A DNA stretch of 64,000 nt from Methylobacter tundripaludum SV96 (lineage in GTDB: Bacteria > Pseudomonadota > Gammaproteobacteria > Methylococcales > Methylomonadaceae): assembly GCF_000190755.2 (NCBI RefSeq), contig NZ_JH109152.1:2173937-2237936 (forward strand), read 5' to 3'. Position 1 is the first letter of the stretch. The number at the start of each line of letters is the position of its first letter. Shown here in pieces: positions 25,458-36,454 of this stretch. The position numbers were made by a program, and so were the translations under genes. The notes beneath the pieces were generated by a model, which ran no database searches, was not told the origin of the DNA, and worked only from the letters and a program-made list of their open reading frames with translations.

Positions 25458-28400
25458 ATGACGCCTCCCAACAACTTATCCCGGTTTTCGCGCAGCCTCT
25501 GGCTGGCATTGGGCATGTTTGTCGTTTTCTCCATTCTTTTTGTCACATACGTCCGTTCGGAAAAGCAGATTGATCGCGCCAATGAGTCGCGGCTTCAATC
25601 CCACTTGTTGGCTGACGAATTACGCCAGTCGTCAGATGATCTTACCCGTATGGTGCGCAGCTATGTCATTACCGGCAATCCCATCTATAAACAACACTTC
25701 CAGGACATTCTCGACATCCGCGACGGCAAGATGTCGCGCCCGGTCGATTATCACAACATCTATTGGGATCTGGCACTGGCTGACGATCTGCGGTTACAGC
25801 CAGACAGCGGACAAAAGATTGCCTTGCTGGAGCTAATGCGGCAAGCCGGTTTTACCGAGGAAGAGTTTGCCGCGCTGGCAAAAGCCAAGGCCAATTCGGA
25901 TGGACTCACCGGCACTGAATTCGCCGCGATGAAGCTGGTCGAATCCACAACCACGCCTACCGATGCCAACCGTCTGAAGGCAAGCCTGATGTTGCAGGAC
26001 GCAGCCTATCACCAGGCCAAGGCGGGCATCATGCGCCCGATCGGCGAGTTCTACCGGCTGATGAATCAACGCACCCTGGATGGCATCCACGCTGCGGAGA
26101 ATGCGGCCGCGCTTTTGCGCATGGCGTTCGTCTCATCCGGCTTGCTGTTGGTCTTCATGTTGTGGCGCGCTTATCGGGCTTTGTACGCCACACTGGGTTC
26201 ATCGGTGGATGAGTTGTATGGGCGTATTATCCGCATAGGCCATGGAGATTTTTCATCCGCCATTCCTGTCGCACGCGGCATGGAAAACAGCGTGCTGGGC
26301 TGGCTGTCGGAAACGCAGATCAACCTTGCCCGCTTTGATGCGCAGCGCAAGGAGGCCGAAGCGACAAACCAGCGCATGACCCAGCTTTATGCCGCGTTGA
26401 GCCAGTGCAACCAGGCCATCGTGCGGTGCAGTAATGAACAAGAGCTGTTTTTGCAAATTTGCTGTGATGCGGTGACTTTCGGCGGGATGAAGATGGCCTG
26501 GATAGGCATGTTGGACGGACAAAGCAAACAGCTGAAGCCGGTTGCGTCTTATGGCAGCGGCACGGAATATCTGGAAGGGATTCAAATTTCGGCTGATGAA
26601 AACGAGGTGGCCGGGCGAGGTCCAACCGGAACATCCATGCGTGAAGATCAGCCTTTCTGGTGCCAGGATTTTCAGCATGATCCTGCAACCGCCCCCTGGC
26701 ACGAGCGCGGTGCGAAATTCGGTTGGAATGCTTCAGCCGCGCTGCCCTTGCACAGAAACGGCGCGGTCATTGGGGTTTTTACGCTATACGCCGCCGAAAT
26801 CAATGCCTTCGATCGATCTGCGCGCGACCTGCTGGCTGAAATGGCGATGGATATCGACTATGCACTGAACAGCTTTGAGCGCGAGGCGCAGCGCAGGCAT
26901 GCCGAGAGTTCGCTGGCAGATTCGCATCATCTGCTTAAAATGATTATCGACACCGCGCCTATGCGCATTTTCTGGAAAGATAAGGAGTTACGTTACCTGG
27001 GTTGTAATCCGGCTTTTGCCAAGGATGCCGGCGAATCGGTTCTACAGGATGTGGTCGGCAAAGACGATTACCAGTTGGCCTGGAAAGATCAGGCGGAATA
27101 TTACCGCGCCGACGACCGGCTGGTCATGGATTCGAATACGCCTAAGCTGGCCTTTGAAGAGCAGCAAACCACGCCAGATGGCACAACCATCTGGCTGCGT
27201 ACCTCTAAAGTGCCGCTTCAGAATGAGGCCAAGGAAACCATCGGCGTACTGGGTATTTACGAAGATATAACCGAGCAAAAGTGTATCGAGGAACGTATCC
27301 ACTATCTGGCAAATTTCGATCCGCTCACCGGATTGCCGAACCGCACCCAGCTGAATGATCATCTTAAATATGCCCTCAGCCTGGCGAAGCGCAGCAACGG
27401 CCATTTGGCCTTGATGTTTCTAGATCTCGACCATTTCAAAGACATCAATGACTCGCTCGGCCACAGCATCGGCGATGCCTTGTTGATCGAATTGGCCAAG
27501 CGTCTGCGCCTGGTGCTTCGGACGGAAGACACCGTGACGCGCCTGGGCGGGGACGAATTCATTTTGTTATTACCCGGCGTCGACGCCATCGGCGCCGCGC
27601 ATGTTGCGCAAAAATTACTGGATGCCATTGCGGGGTCCTATTGGATCGAGCTCTATGACCTGGCCCTGACGGCATCGATCGGTATTGCGCTCTACCCGGC
27701 GGATGGCGTGGATCTGGAAACGCTCTCCAAAAGCGCAGATGCCGCCATGTATCGCGCCAAACAGGAAGGCCGCCAATGCTATCGTTTCTTTACCCAGGAA
27801 ATGCAAGCGCGCTCGGCACGCAATCTGCAATTGGTGAATGCGCTGCATCACGCGCTGGAACGCGACCAATTACAGGTCTATTACCAGCCGCAAGTGGCCA
27901 TGCAAAATGGGCATGTCATCGGGGCCGAGGCCTTGTTGCGCTGGCAACATCCTGAATTGGGCATGGTGTCTCCGGCAGAATTTATTCCTGTCGCGGAAGG
28001 CAGCGGGCTGATCCTGTCGATCGGCGAATGGGTATTAAGGAGCGCGGTGCGGCAGGCAAAAACCTGGATAGATGAGGGTTTCGGCCCGCTGATTATGGCC
28101 GTGAACCTGTCCGCGGTGCAGTTTCGGCATCCCGATTTGCCCGAGTTGATCACCCGCATACTCGACGAAGAAGGCTTGCCGCACGAGTATCTGGAACTGG
28201 AATTGACCGAAGGTGTGGCGATGCACAACCCGCAAGGCGTCATCGCCGTGATGAATAATCTGCACGAGCGCGGCGTTCGCATGTCGATCGATGATTTCGG
28301 TACCGGCTATTCCTCACTGAGCTATCTGAAGAAGTTCAAGGTGTACAAACTCAAGATCGACCAGTCCTTTGTGCGCGACATCAGTACCGACCCGGAAGAC

Positions 28401-28595
28401 AAGGCCATCGTCAGCGCCATTATCAGCCTGGCAAAGGGCCTTGGCCTGAAAACCATTGCCGAAGGTGTGGAAACGGCAGGGCAACTGGCGTTCCTGCGCG
28501 AACAGGGCTGCGATGAGATGCAGGGTTATCTGTTCAGCAAGCCGGTACCGATTGAGCAGTTTGAAGCATTGCTGAAGCAGGGATTCGTTTTCTGA
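25458..28595 (+). CDS. Multidomain sensor GGDEF-EAL protein
   Basis: The 1045-aa product has a first membrane helix (~13-32), a periplasmic sensor region (~33-212), a second helix (~215-235) and a HAMP-like linker. A GAF domain (~305-475), a PAS domain (~485-610), GGDEF (~615-785) and EAL (~795-1045) follow. The cyclase motif GGDEF is intact near residue 696 with RTED as inhibitory site. The EAL domain keeps EALLRW, NLSAVQF, DDFGTGYSSL and KIDQSFV, so both synthesis and breakdown of c-di-GMP are possible. The start follows a weak purine stretch (AGAGAATTCCTT). Confidence 0.92.
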   Translation: MTPPNNLSRFSRSLWLALGMFVVFSILFVTYVRSEKQIDRANESRLQSHLLADELRQSSDDLTRMVRSYVITGNPIYKQHFQDILDIRDGKMSRPVDYHNIYWDLALADDLRLQPDSGQKIALLELMRQAGFTEEEFAALAKAKANSDGLTGTEFAAMKLVESTTTPTDANRLKASLMLQDAAYHQAKAGIMRPIGEFYRLMNQRTLDGIHAAENAAALLRMAFVSSGLLLVFMLWRAYRALYATLGSSVDELYGRIIRIGHGDFSSAIPVARGMENSVLGWLSETQINLARFDAQRKEAEATNQRMTQLYAALSQCNQAIVRCSNEQELFLQICCDAVTFGGMKMAWIGMLDGQSKQLKPVASYGSGTEYLEGIQISADENEVAGRGPTGTSMREDQPFWCQDFQHDPATAPWHERGAKFGWNASAALPLHRNGAVIGVFTLYAAEINAFDRSARDLLAEMAMDIDYALNSFEREAQRRHAESSLADSHHLLKMIIDTAPMRIFWKDKELRYLGCNPAFAKDAGESVLQDVVGKDDYQLAWKDQAEYYRADDRLVMDSNTPKLAFEEQQTTPDGTTIWLRTSKVPLQNEAKETIGVLGIYEDITEQKCIEERIHYLANFDPLTGLPNRTQLNDHLKYALSLAKRSNGHLALMFLDLDHFKDINDSLGHSIGDALLIELAKRLRLVLRTEDTVTRLGGDEFILLLPGVDAIGAAHVAQKLLDAIAGSYWIELYDLALTASIGIALYPADGVDLETLSKSADAAMYRAKQEGRQCYRFFTQEMQARSARNLQLVNALHHALERDQLQVYYQPQVAMQNGHVIGAEALLRWQHPELGMVSPAEFIPVAEGSGLILSIGEWVLRSAVRQAKTWIDEGFGPLIMAVNLSAVQFRHPDLPELITRILDEEGLPHEYLELELTEGVAMHNPQGVIAVMNNLHERGVRMSIDDFGTGYSSLSYLKKFKVYKLKIDQSFVRDISTDPEDKAIVSAIISLAKGLGLKTIAEGVETAGQLAFLREQGCDEMQGYLFSKPVPIEQFEALLKQGFVF

Positions 28596-28855
28596 TGAGA
28601 TGCCGAAGCCGTTTTGTCGGCCATGACATAGTTAGATGCGGTCGGCGCGTGGCTTGAAGCGGGCAAGTGTGTTCCGCATCGACGTTGAAAGGATACTGAA
28701 AGGTTGCAATGTTAAACTCGTCCGTGAAATAACAGGGCGAGTTTACAGGCCCTTAGATTATTGAAATCCGCCATGATCGGTAAAAAACTATTTATAGTTT
28801 ACAATTGCTAACCCTTGAAACTATCAGACAACAGAGCATAAGGAACATTAAAATC

Positions 28856-30346
28856 ATGGGGATACTCAGCATACTGCTCTGGACTCCGGCTGCCGGGGTC
28901 TTGCTCCTGGCTTTAACGCCCGGCCGGAATATTCAGCTAATCCGCTATATCGCGAATCTGTTTACCACGATCGCCTTTTTATTGGTCTGCTGGTTGCTTA
29001 GCATTTATAACGCGCAGGATGCGAATTTACAGTTTAATGAATATTTTCCGCTTAACCCCAAGTTAGGCAGCGCTTATGCGTTGGGCATCGACGGTTTATC
29101 GATGCCGATGCTGGTGATGGCGACCTTGCTCACATCAATCGCATTGCTGGCCTCGTTCACCGTATCCAGCAGCGTCAAGGGCTATCATATTTGCATACTG
29201 TTGCTTGAGTTCGGCATGTTGGGTGTGTTTCTGGCCCAGGATTGGGCGTTGTTCTATATCTTCTGGGAAGTGACATTAATCCCGCTGTTTTTCCTGATTG
29301 GCCGCTGGGGCGGCAAGCGACGGCACACGGCCAGTCTTAATTTTGTCCTGTATACGATGGGCGGCTCGGTTTTTATGCTGATCAGCCTGTTGGCGGTCAG
29401 CCAGTACGATCTTGAACACGGCGGCTCGTTAATGTCCTCCATGCATCAGGCCGCGCAAGACATGCCAAGGATCGAGCAGGTCTTGGTGCTGCTGGGTTTC
29501 GTGATCGGTTTCGGCGTTAAAATGCCGATTTTCCCGCTGCACGGCTGGCTGCCGCTGGCGCATGTCGAAGCGCCCAGTCCGGTCAGTATTTTGCTGTCCG
29601 GTATTTTGCTGAAAATGGGCGCTTACGGCTTGATCCGGGCGGTGGTGATGCTGCCGGAGGCCGCTAAACTGTTGCAACCCTTCCTGATTTTCCTGGGCTT
29701 GTTCGGCATGCTTTACGGCGGATTGCTGGCCTGGCGGCAAAGCGATCTTAAAGCCATGGTGGCCTATTCCTCAATCAGCCATATGGGCATTGTGTTGCTG
29801 GGTATCGCGACCTTGAATGAAGCGGGCATTACCGGCGCGGTGCTGCAAATGACCGCGCACGGCCTGATTGCCGGGGCACTGTTTCTGCTGGTCGGCCTGC
29901 TGTATGAGCGCACCCATACCCGCAACATTCAGGATTACAGCTCGTTGATTCAGGTGATGCCGCGTTTTGCGGTATTCATGACCTTGACCTTGCTGGCGGC
30001 GATGGGCTTGCCGGGTTCGGTCGGCTTTATTGCCGAACTGTATACGCTGATCGGCGGGTTTCGCTCATCAACCAGCGTCGGCTTAGGCCTGGGCGTGATG
30101 GTGTTTTTCAGCGTGAGCATTTTAATCGGAGCCGCCTACGCGATACGCACCATCAGCCTGTTGTTTACCGGCCCGGTAAAACCGCAGATGCGGCAGATTG
30201 AAGACTTGAGAGCGCCGGAATTATTGGCTGCCGGAATACTGGTTACCGGCATTGTGTTTTTTGGTCTGCTGCCTGCGCCGCTGCTTGATTTATCCGCAGC
30301 CACCATCAGCCAAATGAACAGTCTGATCAGTCAACGGATTTTGTAG
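28856..30346 (+). CDS. NuoM-like antiporter subunit of a DAB-type carbon uptake complex
   Basis: The ATG at 28856 is preceded by AAGGAA; the frame reaches 28805 but those codons lack a ribosome site. The 496-aa product has about 14 membrane segments and belongs to the proton-conducting NuoL/M/N (PF00361) group. The residues that matter in NuoM are present: Glu in FWEVTLIP, Lys in [14 protein letters not shown] and Lys in [13 protein letters not shown]. It lies 8 bp upstream of dabA, so I place it in the DAB complex rather than respiratory complex I; no other nuo genes are near. Confidence 0.88.
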   Translation: MGILSILLWTPAAGVLLLALTPGRNIQLIRYIANLFTTIAFLLVCWLLSIYNAQDANLQFNEYFPLNPKLGSAYALGIDGLSMPMLVMATLLTSIALLASFTVSSSVKGYHICILLLEFGMLGVFLAQDWALFYIFWEVTLIPLFFLIGRWGGKRRHTASLNFVLYTMGGSVFMLISLLAVSQYDLEHGGSLMSSMHQAAQDMPRIEQVLVLLGFVIGFGVKMPIFPLHGWLPLAHVEAPSPVSILLSGILLKMGAYGLIRAVVMLPEAAKLLQPFLIFLGLFGMLYGGLLAWRQSDLKAMVAYSSISHMGIVLLGIATLNEAGITGAVLQMTAHGLIAGALFLLVGLLYERTHTRNIQDYSSLIQVMPRFAVFMTLTLLAAMGLPGSVGFIAELYTLIGGFRSSTSVGLGLGVMVFFSVSILIGAAYAIRTISLLFTGPVKPQMRQIEDLRAPELLAAGILVTGIVFFGLLPAPLLDLSAATISQMNSLISQRIL

Positions 30347-30354
30347 GAATAACG

Positions 30355-33300
30355 ATGCAAGACAGTCCTTTAAAATTGCGCGAGCAGATTACCACTGCGC
30401 TGAACCATCTGGACCACGTCCTGCCCGGGCAGGCGCCGATCCTCGATTTTGTGCATCACAATACCTTGCATGGCTTTCAGCACCTGCCGTTTGACGAGGC
30501 CTTGGCTGAATTCGAAGCCTTGACCGGTATTTGCTGCTATCTTCCCGACGCGCGAAACCGGGATTTTTACCGGCAGGGGCGCATTGATGATAGCGACCTG
30601 TCCGCCGCCTTTGCACAGTACCCGAACTTGCAGACGGAGCAAATCGTTTGCGCCTTAAAAGACAAGGCCATCACCCGGCAGGCTATTTACCGCATTGCGC
30701 TGTTATTCGATTTGCAGGCGGTTAGCGTCAGCCAGTTGAACTGGCAAATAGAAGAATTGGCTGCGCTGGATGCGGTGCAAGCCGACGTACCTGAGCGGAT
30801 TCGCCAGCGTTTGCTTGCCGACGACAGTCATGCGATCCGGCACTTATGGGAAAGTATTTTAATCAAGCTCGGGCTGGAGCAGGCGGCTTTGCACCCGGAA
30901 AATATGCTGGATTTGTCGCTGGAACAAGCCGAAAACTGGCTGGCGCAAGTTCAGCAAAATATCAATGCGGGAGCGACTTCAGTCGCGACTGAAGTCGCTC
31001 CCGCAACACACCAGCAAATGCGGCAACAGGCAGGCGCGGCGCTGGATGAACTGCTGGCTCAAGTCGGCGGCAACATCAGCTTGCGGGGGTTTATTCTGGC
31101 ATTGAGCGGCATAGACATTCTCGATGCCATCCGGTCGCAGCTGATACGCTTTTGCGCATCAGGGCTGGATGAAGGCGTGGCGGCATGGCAGTTGCCTGAA
31201 CGCAGTCGCTTAGGACTTTATGCGGCCTGGCGGGCAACGGCGCAGTATGACGCAAATCCTTTTTTGCATGAGTTAAGCGACTGGCAACAAATTATCGCCG
31301 AATTGCCCGAAGACCCGGTCGATACCATCATCCTGCAATTGAGTCACCTGGAAATACCGAAAGCGCACTGGGATGGTTATCTGCGTCGACTGGCGCTGGA
31401 AATACCCGGCTGGTCGGGCCTGATCAACTGGCGGCAGCATCACCTCAACTATCAGACCTCCAATGATGCAGCACCAACGCTGGCCGATTATCTGGCCATA
31501 CGCCTGACCTTGGATCGGCTGTGGCTGAACCAGGTTTGCCGCGACACCTGGAAAATCGAAGCCAAGCTCAGCTCAATCCGCAGCTATTTCACTAAGAACC
31601 TGTCGGAATTTATGGTGCGCAGTCGCTTGTATCAGGGCGACTTGCCGGAATATCTGACCCACCGGGCGGAATCGCTGACCTTGCATGCCGGTTCCGAGCG
31701 TTACGACCGCACCGACTGGCAGCAACTTGCCGACCTGATTTGGACCTGGCAGTGCTGTCCGATGTCGGACAAACAGCCCGTAGTCGCTCATGTGCCGTAT
31801 AACAGCGGCTGGCGTTTGTTTCGGTTATGCCAGCATCTGGGGATTAACGCCGCAGGCCTGCAACAACTGGATACAAAAGATCTGCAAGCCATGTTGGCCG
31901 TGCTGGATGAATTCACCCCGACCGAACGCAGTAAAGTCTGGCTGACGGCTTACGAACATCATTACCGAGAGAACTTTTTCCAGGCAGTGCGCGCCAATCA
32001 TCATCGCGGTCGCTGGGCCGGACGCGGGCAACGTCCCGATTCGCAGATCATCTTCTGCATGGACGACCGTGAAGAAGGTTTTCGCCGCCATCTTGAAGAG
32101 CTCAATCCCGCAGTTGAAACTTTGGGCGCAGCCGGGTTTTTCGGCGTTGCGATGAATTACAAGGGGCTGGACGACAGCAAGGTAACACCGCTGTGTCCGG
32201 TGGTGGTAACGCCGGCGCATGAAGTGCGGGAAGTGCCCCGGCCCGGCAACGACTCGGCATTGCTCAAGCACAACCGTGGCCTTAAGCTGAGCCGGTGGTT
32301 TGCCAATCAGCTGCATCAGGGCTTGCGGCGCAGCCTGTTGTTATCGCATCCGGTTATCGATGCGCTTGCGCCGATTACCTTCGCCGGATTATTGGCTAAA
32401 GCCCTGTTTCCCAAACCGCAACAACGACTGGTTTCCGGCATAGCCCGGCGGGTCTCGCCCGAGGTTAAAACGCAACTGTTGTTTACCTCTACGGATGAAG
32501 CTTCCACGCCGGAGCGTCCAAAATTGGGTTTTAACGATAGCGAGCAGGCCGACCGGGTTGCAGGCTTTTTGCGCAATACCGGCCTGACCTATGGCTTCTC
32601 TGAATTGGTTGTCTTAATGGGACACGGTTCTATCAGCCAGAATAACCCGCATTTGGCGGCTTACGATTGCGGCGCCTGCAGCGGTCGGCACGGCGGGCCG
32701 AATGCCAGGGTGTTTGCGGCTATGGCTAATCGCCCTGAAATACGCGAGCTGTTGGCGGAACGCGGCATCACTATTCCGTCCGATACCTGGTTTCTCGGCG
32801 CCGAGCACAACACCTGCAATGAACAAATCAACTGGTACGATCTCGACCAGCTGCCGGCCGAACGTCTGGCCGGATTAAAGAAACTACAGCAGGAATTGCG
32901 GCATGCCCAACAGATGTCGGCGCACGAGCGCTGCCGGAGGCTGGCATCGGCTCCGCGCAACCCGACACCCGAACAGGCTTTGGTTCATATAGAGGAACGC
33001 GCCGTCGATTTTTCCCAGGCGCGACCTGAACTCGGTCATGCCACAAATGCTTCGGCGGTAGTCGGTCGTCGTTCTTTAACACAAGGCGCATTTTTCGATC
33101 GTCGGGTGTTTTTGATTTCCTACGATCCGACTCAAGACCCCGACGGCAAAGTGCTGGAAGGTATTTTGCTGGCGGTGGCCCCGGTTGGTGCGGGTATTAA
33201 CCTGGAATATTATTTTTCCACCGTTAATAACGAACGCTTCGGCTGCGGCTCTAAAGTGCCGCATAACGTCACCGGTTTTTTTGGTGTCATGGAAGGGGCG

Positions 33301-33666
33301 AGCAGCGATTTACGCACCGGCCTGCCTCAGCAAATGGTTGAAATACACGAGCCGATGCGCTTGCAGATGATGGTTGAGGCCAAAACTGCGGTGTTGGAAC
33401 AAATTTATCATCGTCAGGCAAGCATACGGGAGCTGGTCGCCGGTGGCTGGGTGCATCTAAGCGCTAAAGACCCCGACAGCGCCGAGATTTTCTCATTTCA
33501 GCCCGGCACGGGTTTTGTGCTTTGGCAAGCCGAGACAAAAGACCTGCCGGTTCGGGATAATTCACCGGATTGTTACAGGGATCAAACGCTGCCGGTAGCG
33601 CCGGTGTTGATCAAACAACCGCTTCGACAGGCTGAGGACAGGCCTGAACAGTTTGGAGTTGCGTAA
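30355..33666 (+). CDS. dabA: DabA, DUF2309 carbonic-anhydrase-like subunit of the inorganic carbon transporter
   Basis: The 1103-aa product belongs to the DUF2309/UPF0753 family. DabA works at the cytoplasmic face with a NuoL-like DabB to trap CO2 as bicarbonate using proton motive force. The zinc site is visible: C568 and D570 in FCMDDREE, H757 in MGHGS and C772 in YDCGACSG. The Cys-x-Asp pair and the 15-residue His-Cys spacing match characterised DabA. The protein is longer than the usual DabA (~800-1000 aa); part of the excess is a repeat-derived insert at ~205-217. The last residues ([13 protein letters not shown]) also look repeat-derived. Confidence 0.93.
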   Translation: MQDSPLKLREQITTALNHLDHVLPGQAPILDFVHHNTLHGFQHLPFDEALAEFEALTGICCYLPDARNRDFYRQGRIDDSDLSAAFAQYPNLQTEQIVCALKDKAITRQAIYRIALLFDLQAVSVSQLNWQIEELAALDAVQADVPERIRQRLLADDSHAIRHLWESILIKLGLEQAALHPENMLDLSLEQAENWLAQVQQNINAGATSVATEVAPATHQQMRQQAGAALDELLAQVGGNISLRGFILALSGIDILDAIRSQLIRFCASGLDEGVAAWQLPERSRLGLYAAWRATAQYDANPFLHELSDWQQIIAELPEDPVDTIILQLSHLEIPKAHWDGYLRRLALEIPGWSGLINWRQHHLNYQTSNDAAPTLADYLAIRLTLDRLWLNQVCRDTWKIEAKLSSIRSYFTKNLSEFMVRSRLYQGDLPEYLTHRAESLTLHAGSERYDRTDWQQLADLIWTWQCCPMSDKQPVVAHVPYNSGWRLFRLCQHLGINAAGLQQLDTKDLQAMLAVLDEFTPTERSKVWLTAYEHHYRENFFQAVRANHHRGRWAGRGQRPDSQIIFCMDDREEGFRRHLEELNPAVETLGAAGFFGVAMNYKGLDDSKVTPLCPVVVTPAHEVREVPRPGNDSALLKHNRGLKLSRWFANQLHQGLRRSLLLSHPVIDALAPITFAGLLAKALFPKPQQRLVSGIARRVSPEVKTQLLFTSTDEASTPERPKLGFNDSEQADRVAGFLRNTGLTYGFSELVVLMGHGSISQNNPHLAAYDCGACSGRHGGPNARVFAAMANRPEIRELLAERGITIPSDTWFLGAEHNTCNEQINWYDLDQLPAERLAGLKKLQQELRHAQQMSAHERCRRLASAPRNPTPEQALVHIEERAVDFSQARPELGHATNASAVVGRRSLTQGAFFDRRVFLISYDPTQDPDGKVLEGILLAVAPVGAGINLEYYFSTVNNERFGCGSKVPHNVTGFFGVMEGASSDLRTGLPQQMVEIHEPMRLQMMVEAKTAVLEQIYHRQASIRELVAGGWVHLSAKDPDSAEIFSFQPGTGFVLWQAETKDLPVRDNSPDCYRDQTLPVAPVLIKQPLRQAEDRPEQFGVA
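30967..31004. repeat. Perfect 38-bp palindrome inside dabA
   Basis: From GCGGGAGCGACTTCAGTCG at 30967-30985 the sequence is followed directly by its exact reverse complement to 31004. It is read in frame as [13 protein letters not shown], which stands out from the surrounding helical sequence. This is typical of a small palindromic element tolerated in a coding loop. Confidence 0.9.
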
Positions 33667-33928
33667 TGGATGCATTAGACGTAGGCCGGAATAAGCCGGT
33701 TCGAGTGACAGCGAGAACTGGCGTTTCCGGCAAATACCCCCCGAACTCGCCGGAAACGCCACCTCACGCTACGCGCTTGGATGGCCTTATTCCGGCCTAC
33801 ATCCGAGTCCGCCATTCCAGCGTCCATATCGAAATGACGCTCTTCGATAGACTTGTGTATAAAGACGAGAGCAGGAGCTTGGGAACCCGTGTAATGTTTG
33901 GAGTTGTGTAATGGACGCATTAGTCGTT
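33651..33928 (+). repeat. 32-bp imperfect direct repeat flanking a repeat insertion at the dabA / nuoL-like junction
   Basis: GTTTGGAGTTG(C/T)GTAATGGA begins at 33651 and again at 33897, and the similarity runs ~32 bp in each. Each copy has the end of dabA, a TAATG stop-start overlap and the first codons of the NuoL-like gene (MDAL). The 245-bp unit between them contains the palindromic element at 33681-33800. The original junction was evidently a stop-start overlap. Confidence 0.8.
33681..33800. repeat. Palindromic dispersed element, copy 1 (120 bp)
   Basis: It starts GTAGGCCGGAATAAGCCGG and ends GGCCTTATTCCGGCCTAC, so the termini are inverted repeats. A second inner pair is GGCGTTTCCGGC and GCCGGAAACGCC. 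Other copies lie at 46037-46153 and 58395-58548. It has no coding capacity and looks like a REP/MITE-type element. Confidence 0.9.
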
Positions 33929-34985
33929 TTAATCCCCTTAATGCCATTGATCGCCGCTTCGGCTATCGGCATGGGGCATCTGTTTGGCGTCATCAGCGGT
34001 GAGGCCGATGAAAGCATAACGGCAGATATAGCAAACTGGACGATTAGCATGTCCAGCCTGCTGGCCTTGACTTTGCTGGGCATCGATTTATGGGGTAAAA
34101 ATACCGGCTTCTACACTATAGGACACTGGCTGAACAGCGATACGCTGGACATACAGATAAATTTTATTTCCGGCGGTTTTAATGTCCGTTTGGCGGCACT
34201 GTTTTCAATATTGTTAACCATAGTTACCCACTTTTCAGTTAACTACATGCATCGGGAAGCGGGTTATCACCGGTTCTTTTTTATTCTGAGCCTGTTTTCT
34301 TCGGCAATACTGTTGCTGGTGTTGTCGGGCAATGCGGTCGGCACTTTTATCGGCTGGGAAGTTGCAGGCGTATGTTCTTATTTTTTGATCGCCTACGCTT
34401 ATGACCGCCCTGTTGCAGTCGCTAATGCGACGCGCGTTTTTGTTACCAATCGTATCGGCGACGCCGCGTTTGTGTTGGGCGCGGGCTTAAGCTACGCCTG
34501 GCTTGATAGCGTTAATTGGAGCAATATCAATGCCGCATCGGAACAGCTCACCCCCGGTGAAGCGACCGCAATTGCGCTGTGTTTTGCGGTAGCCGCCTTT
34601 GCCAAATCGGCGCAGCTGCCGTTCACGCCTTGGCTGGCCCGGGCAATGGAAGGGCCTACGCCATCAAGCGCGGTATTTTACGGTGCGGTCATGGTACATG
34701 CCGGGGTTTATCTGGTCATTTTGTTAAGGCCGATTTTTGAACATGCGCCGTTGGCCATGGCTGTGGTCGCTATCGTGGGCTTGATGACTGCGGTTTACGG
34801 TTTTGTGGTTGGACTGACCCAGACCGATGTTAAAAGCTCGTTGATTTTTGCGACATCAGGCCAATTGGGTTTGATGTTTCTGGAATGCGGTTTGGGGCTT
34901 TGGCAGCTGGCCGGCTGGCATCTTTGCGCTCATGCGGTAGTTCGCGGTTATCAATTCCTGACTGCGCCGTCGCTGATGCATAATA
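33911..34985 (+). pseudogene. dabB: NuoL-like (DabB-type) subunit, 5' part before the IS insertion
   Basis: The start (33911) follows GGAG with 7-nt spacing. About 358 codons of a NuoL/PF00361 protein remain, with Glu in FIGWEVAGV and Lys in AAFAKSAQLPF. The reading frame runs into the IS5-type element and stops after RHLS. The 3' part resumes at 35916. Removing the element and one 5-bp target copy (935 bp) restores one continuous frame (SLMHNMPSHYIESS). In its intact form this would be the membrane partner of DabA. The truncated product lacks the last membrane helices and is likely unstable. Confidence 0.88.
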
Positions 34986-35915
34986 GACATCTTTCCTAAA
35001 TACCGTCGTAGCGCAAGTTAACAAGAGCTGCCACTAAACGCCATGTTAGCGAGTAATTTTTGTGCTTGCCCCGATAAACATCTTTGACAATCCTGAAAAC
35101 CTTGCATCGACGATTGACATGCTCAATGTAGATGCGTCGTTTTGCTAGCGCCTTATTATGAGCTTTGTCTTCTGCCGATAAGGGCTGGCCTTTTTTCTTT
35201 TTAACCGGCAGGGTCGAATTCTGATGGTGTTTGTGTATCCCTTGATATCCAGAATCTGCTAATAACAAGGCACCGGAATGTAACAATAAGCGGTTGTTTT
35301 TAAAGACCAAAAAATCATGCTGTTGACCTTTACCCATTACCACGGAGAGAATGGTCAGCGTCAATACGCAGATCACGAGCTGGGCCTTGATCGTGTGGCG
35401 TTTTTTTTCCTGAGTAGTAGGCTTTCTGATTTTTGACAGGGCGCTCGATGGGTTGCTCAGAAACATCAATGGCTAAAGTGGTCGTGGAATCCTCCAGCAA
35501 CGTTTTACGGTTGGGGAGTTTTTCGACCTTGGCTATCATCCTCGCGGTGCGGGTATAAATCTTATGACAGTAAGATTCGCTGATATCAAAGATCGCCCCC
35601 AAGTTTATCAGGGTCGGATAATGGCGAAGGTAATAGAGGGTCAATAGCAATCGGTCTTCTAAGACTAACTTGGTGTCTTTCCGTCCGCGCATTGTCAGTG
35701 GGTTGAGGGCTTTTTGTGTGGCAATATAAGCTGTTAATTTGTCGTTAAGGACATGGAAATCTTCTTTTGATAAGCCGACAGTCCGCATGAATTCTTCGGG
35801 GTTGTCTGTGGGTAATTGGGCATAAGGTTTCATGGCTATCCGTGTTTTCAGCGGTCGGGCCGCTATTATAACCCTGGCAAGATTAGTCCTATACCGACTA
35901 TTTAGGAAAGATGTC
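34986..35915. mobile_element. IS5-family insertion sequence (930 bp) in the NuoL-like gene
   Basis: The ends are inverted repeats: GACATCTTTCCTAAATA at 34986-35002 and its complement TATTTAGGAAAGATGTC at 35899-35915. TAATA flanks both sides (34981-34985 and 35916-35920); a true duplication of 2-5 bp is possible because the motif is itself repetitive. The element holds one transposase in two overlapping frames. Matching ends and clean target duplication suggest a recent insertion. Confidence 0.92.
34996..35833 (-). CDS. IS5-family DDE transposase, two frames joined at an A8 run
   Basis: Frame one (35833 to 35330) has the helix-turn-helix N terminus and YYLRHYPTLINLGAIFDIS, ending near SGKK. 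Frame two reaches 34996 and carries the catalytic end (LLLADSGYQGIHKHH, KALAKRRIYIEHVNRRCKVFRI). The frames overlap at an A8 run on the minus strand (35401-35408), with the second frame +1 to the first. Members of this IS group often have two frames joined by ribosomal or transcriptional slippage, so this is more likely programmed than decay. The joined protein would be about 270 aa. Confidence 0.85.
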
Positions 35916-36447
35916 TAATATGCCGAGTCATTATATAGAGAGCTCGCGGCGCAAAGCGCCTGACCACGATCACAGCCGTCGCCTGCGTCGTGTCGGCGAT
36001 GTCCCTGCCTGGGTTTATGTCGCTTCTCTACAGCGCTTCTGGTTGGACCAGATTACCGACTGGGCGCTGGTCAAACCGGTGCGCGGCTTGGCGCATGACC
36101 TGAGTTATTTCGACGATCATATCGTTGACCGAATCATGGGAGCTCCTGCCCCGGCCATCCGGACCATATCGTCACTGGCGCAACTGGAAGAACAGATGGT
36201 TGGCGCTCAACTGGATAATGACTCCGATAACTTTGCCCAAGGCAGCGGCTTGGCAGGAAAACTTACCGAATGGATGGCGTCCGTCCTGCACTGGTTCGAG
36301 GACCGCTTTGTATTGCGCGGCATCGGCAAAAATTCAATCAATTACGGTCGAGAGCTTGGGCATATCGCCAACAAGTTTGAACAATCCGTGCTCAGACCCC
36401 GCTATCTGGTGTTGTTTGTGTTTATAACATTGTTAGTTGCATTTTGA
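35916..36447 (+). pseudogene. dabB: NuoL-like (DabB-type) subunit, 3' part after the IS insertion
   Basis: The frame continues from 33911-34985 after removal of the IS. It holds the C-terminal region: an RRVGDVPAWVYVASLQRFW stretch, WALVKPVRGLAHDLSYFDDHIVD, and a final membrane helix (YLVLFVFITLLVAF). An ATG created at the IS end (35911) could start a 178-aa product, but it would lack the channel. The stop at 36447 is 7 bp before the next gene. Confidence 0.82.
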
Positions 36448-36454
36448 GGCTCTG

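Noticed and set aside
28780-28805. Small palindrome AAACTATTTATAGTTT before the DAB operon as a LysR-type operator
   Set aside because: The symmetry is short and AT-rich and no LysR gene is nearby, so the evidence is too weak.
33666-33911. 81-aa open frame starting MDALDVGRN between dabA and the NuoL-like gene
   Set aside because: It is the duplicated start of the NuoL-like gene read into the palindromic element; not an independent gene.
34996-35833. IS5-type transposase scored as a decayed pseudogene
   Set aside because: The two frames overlap at an A8 run and both halves are intact, as expected for slippage-controlled transposases.
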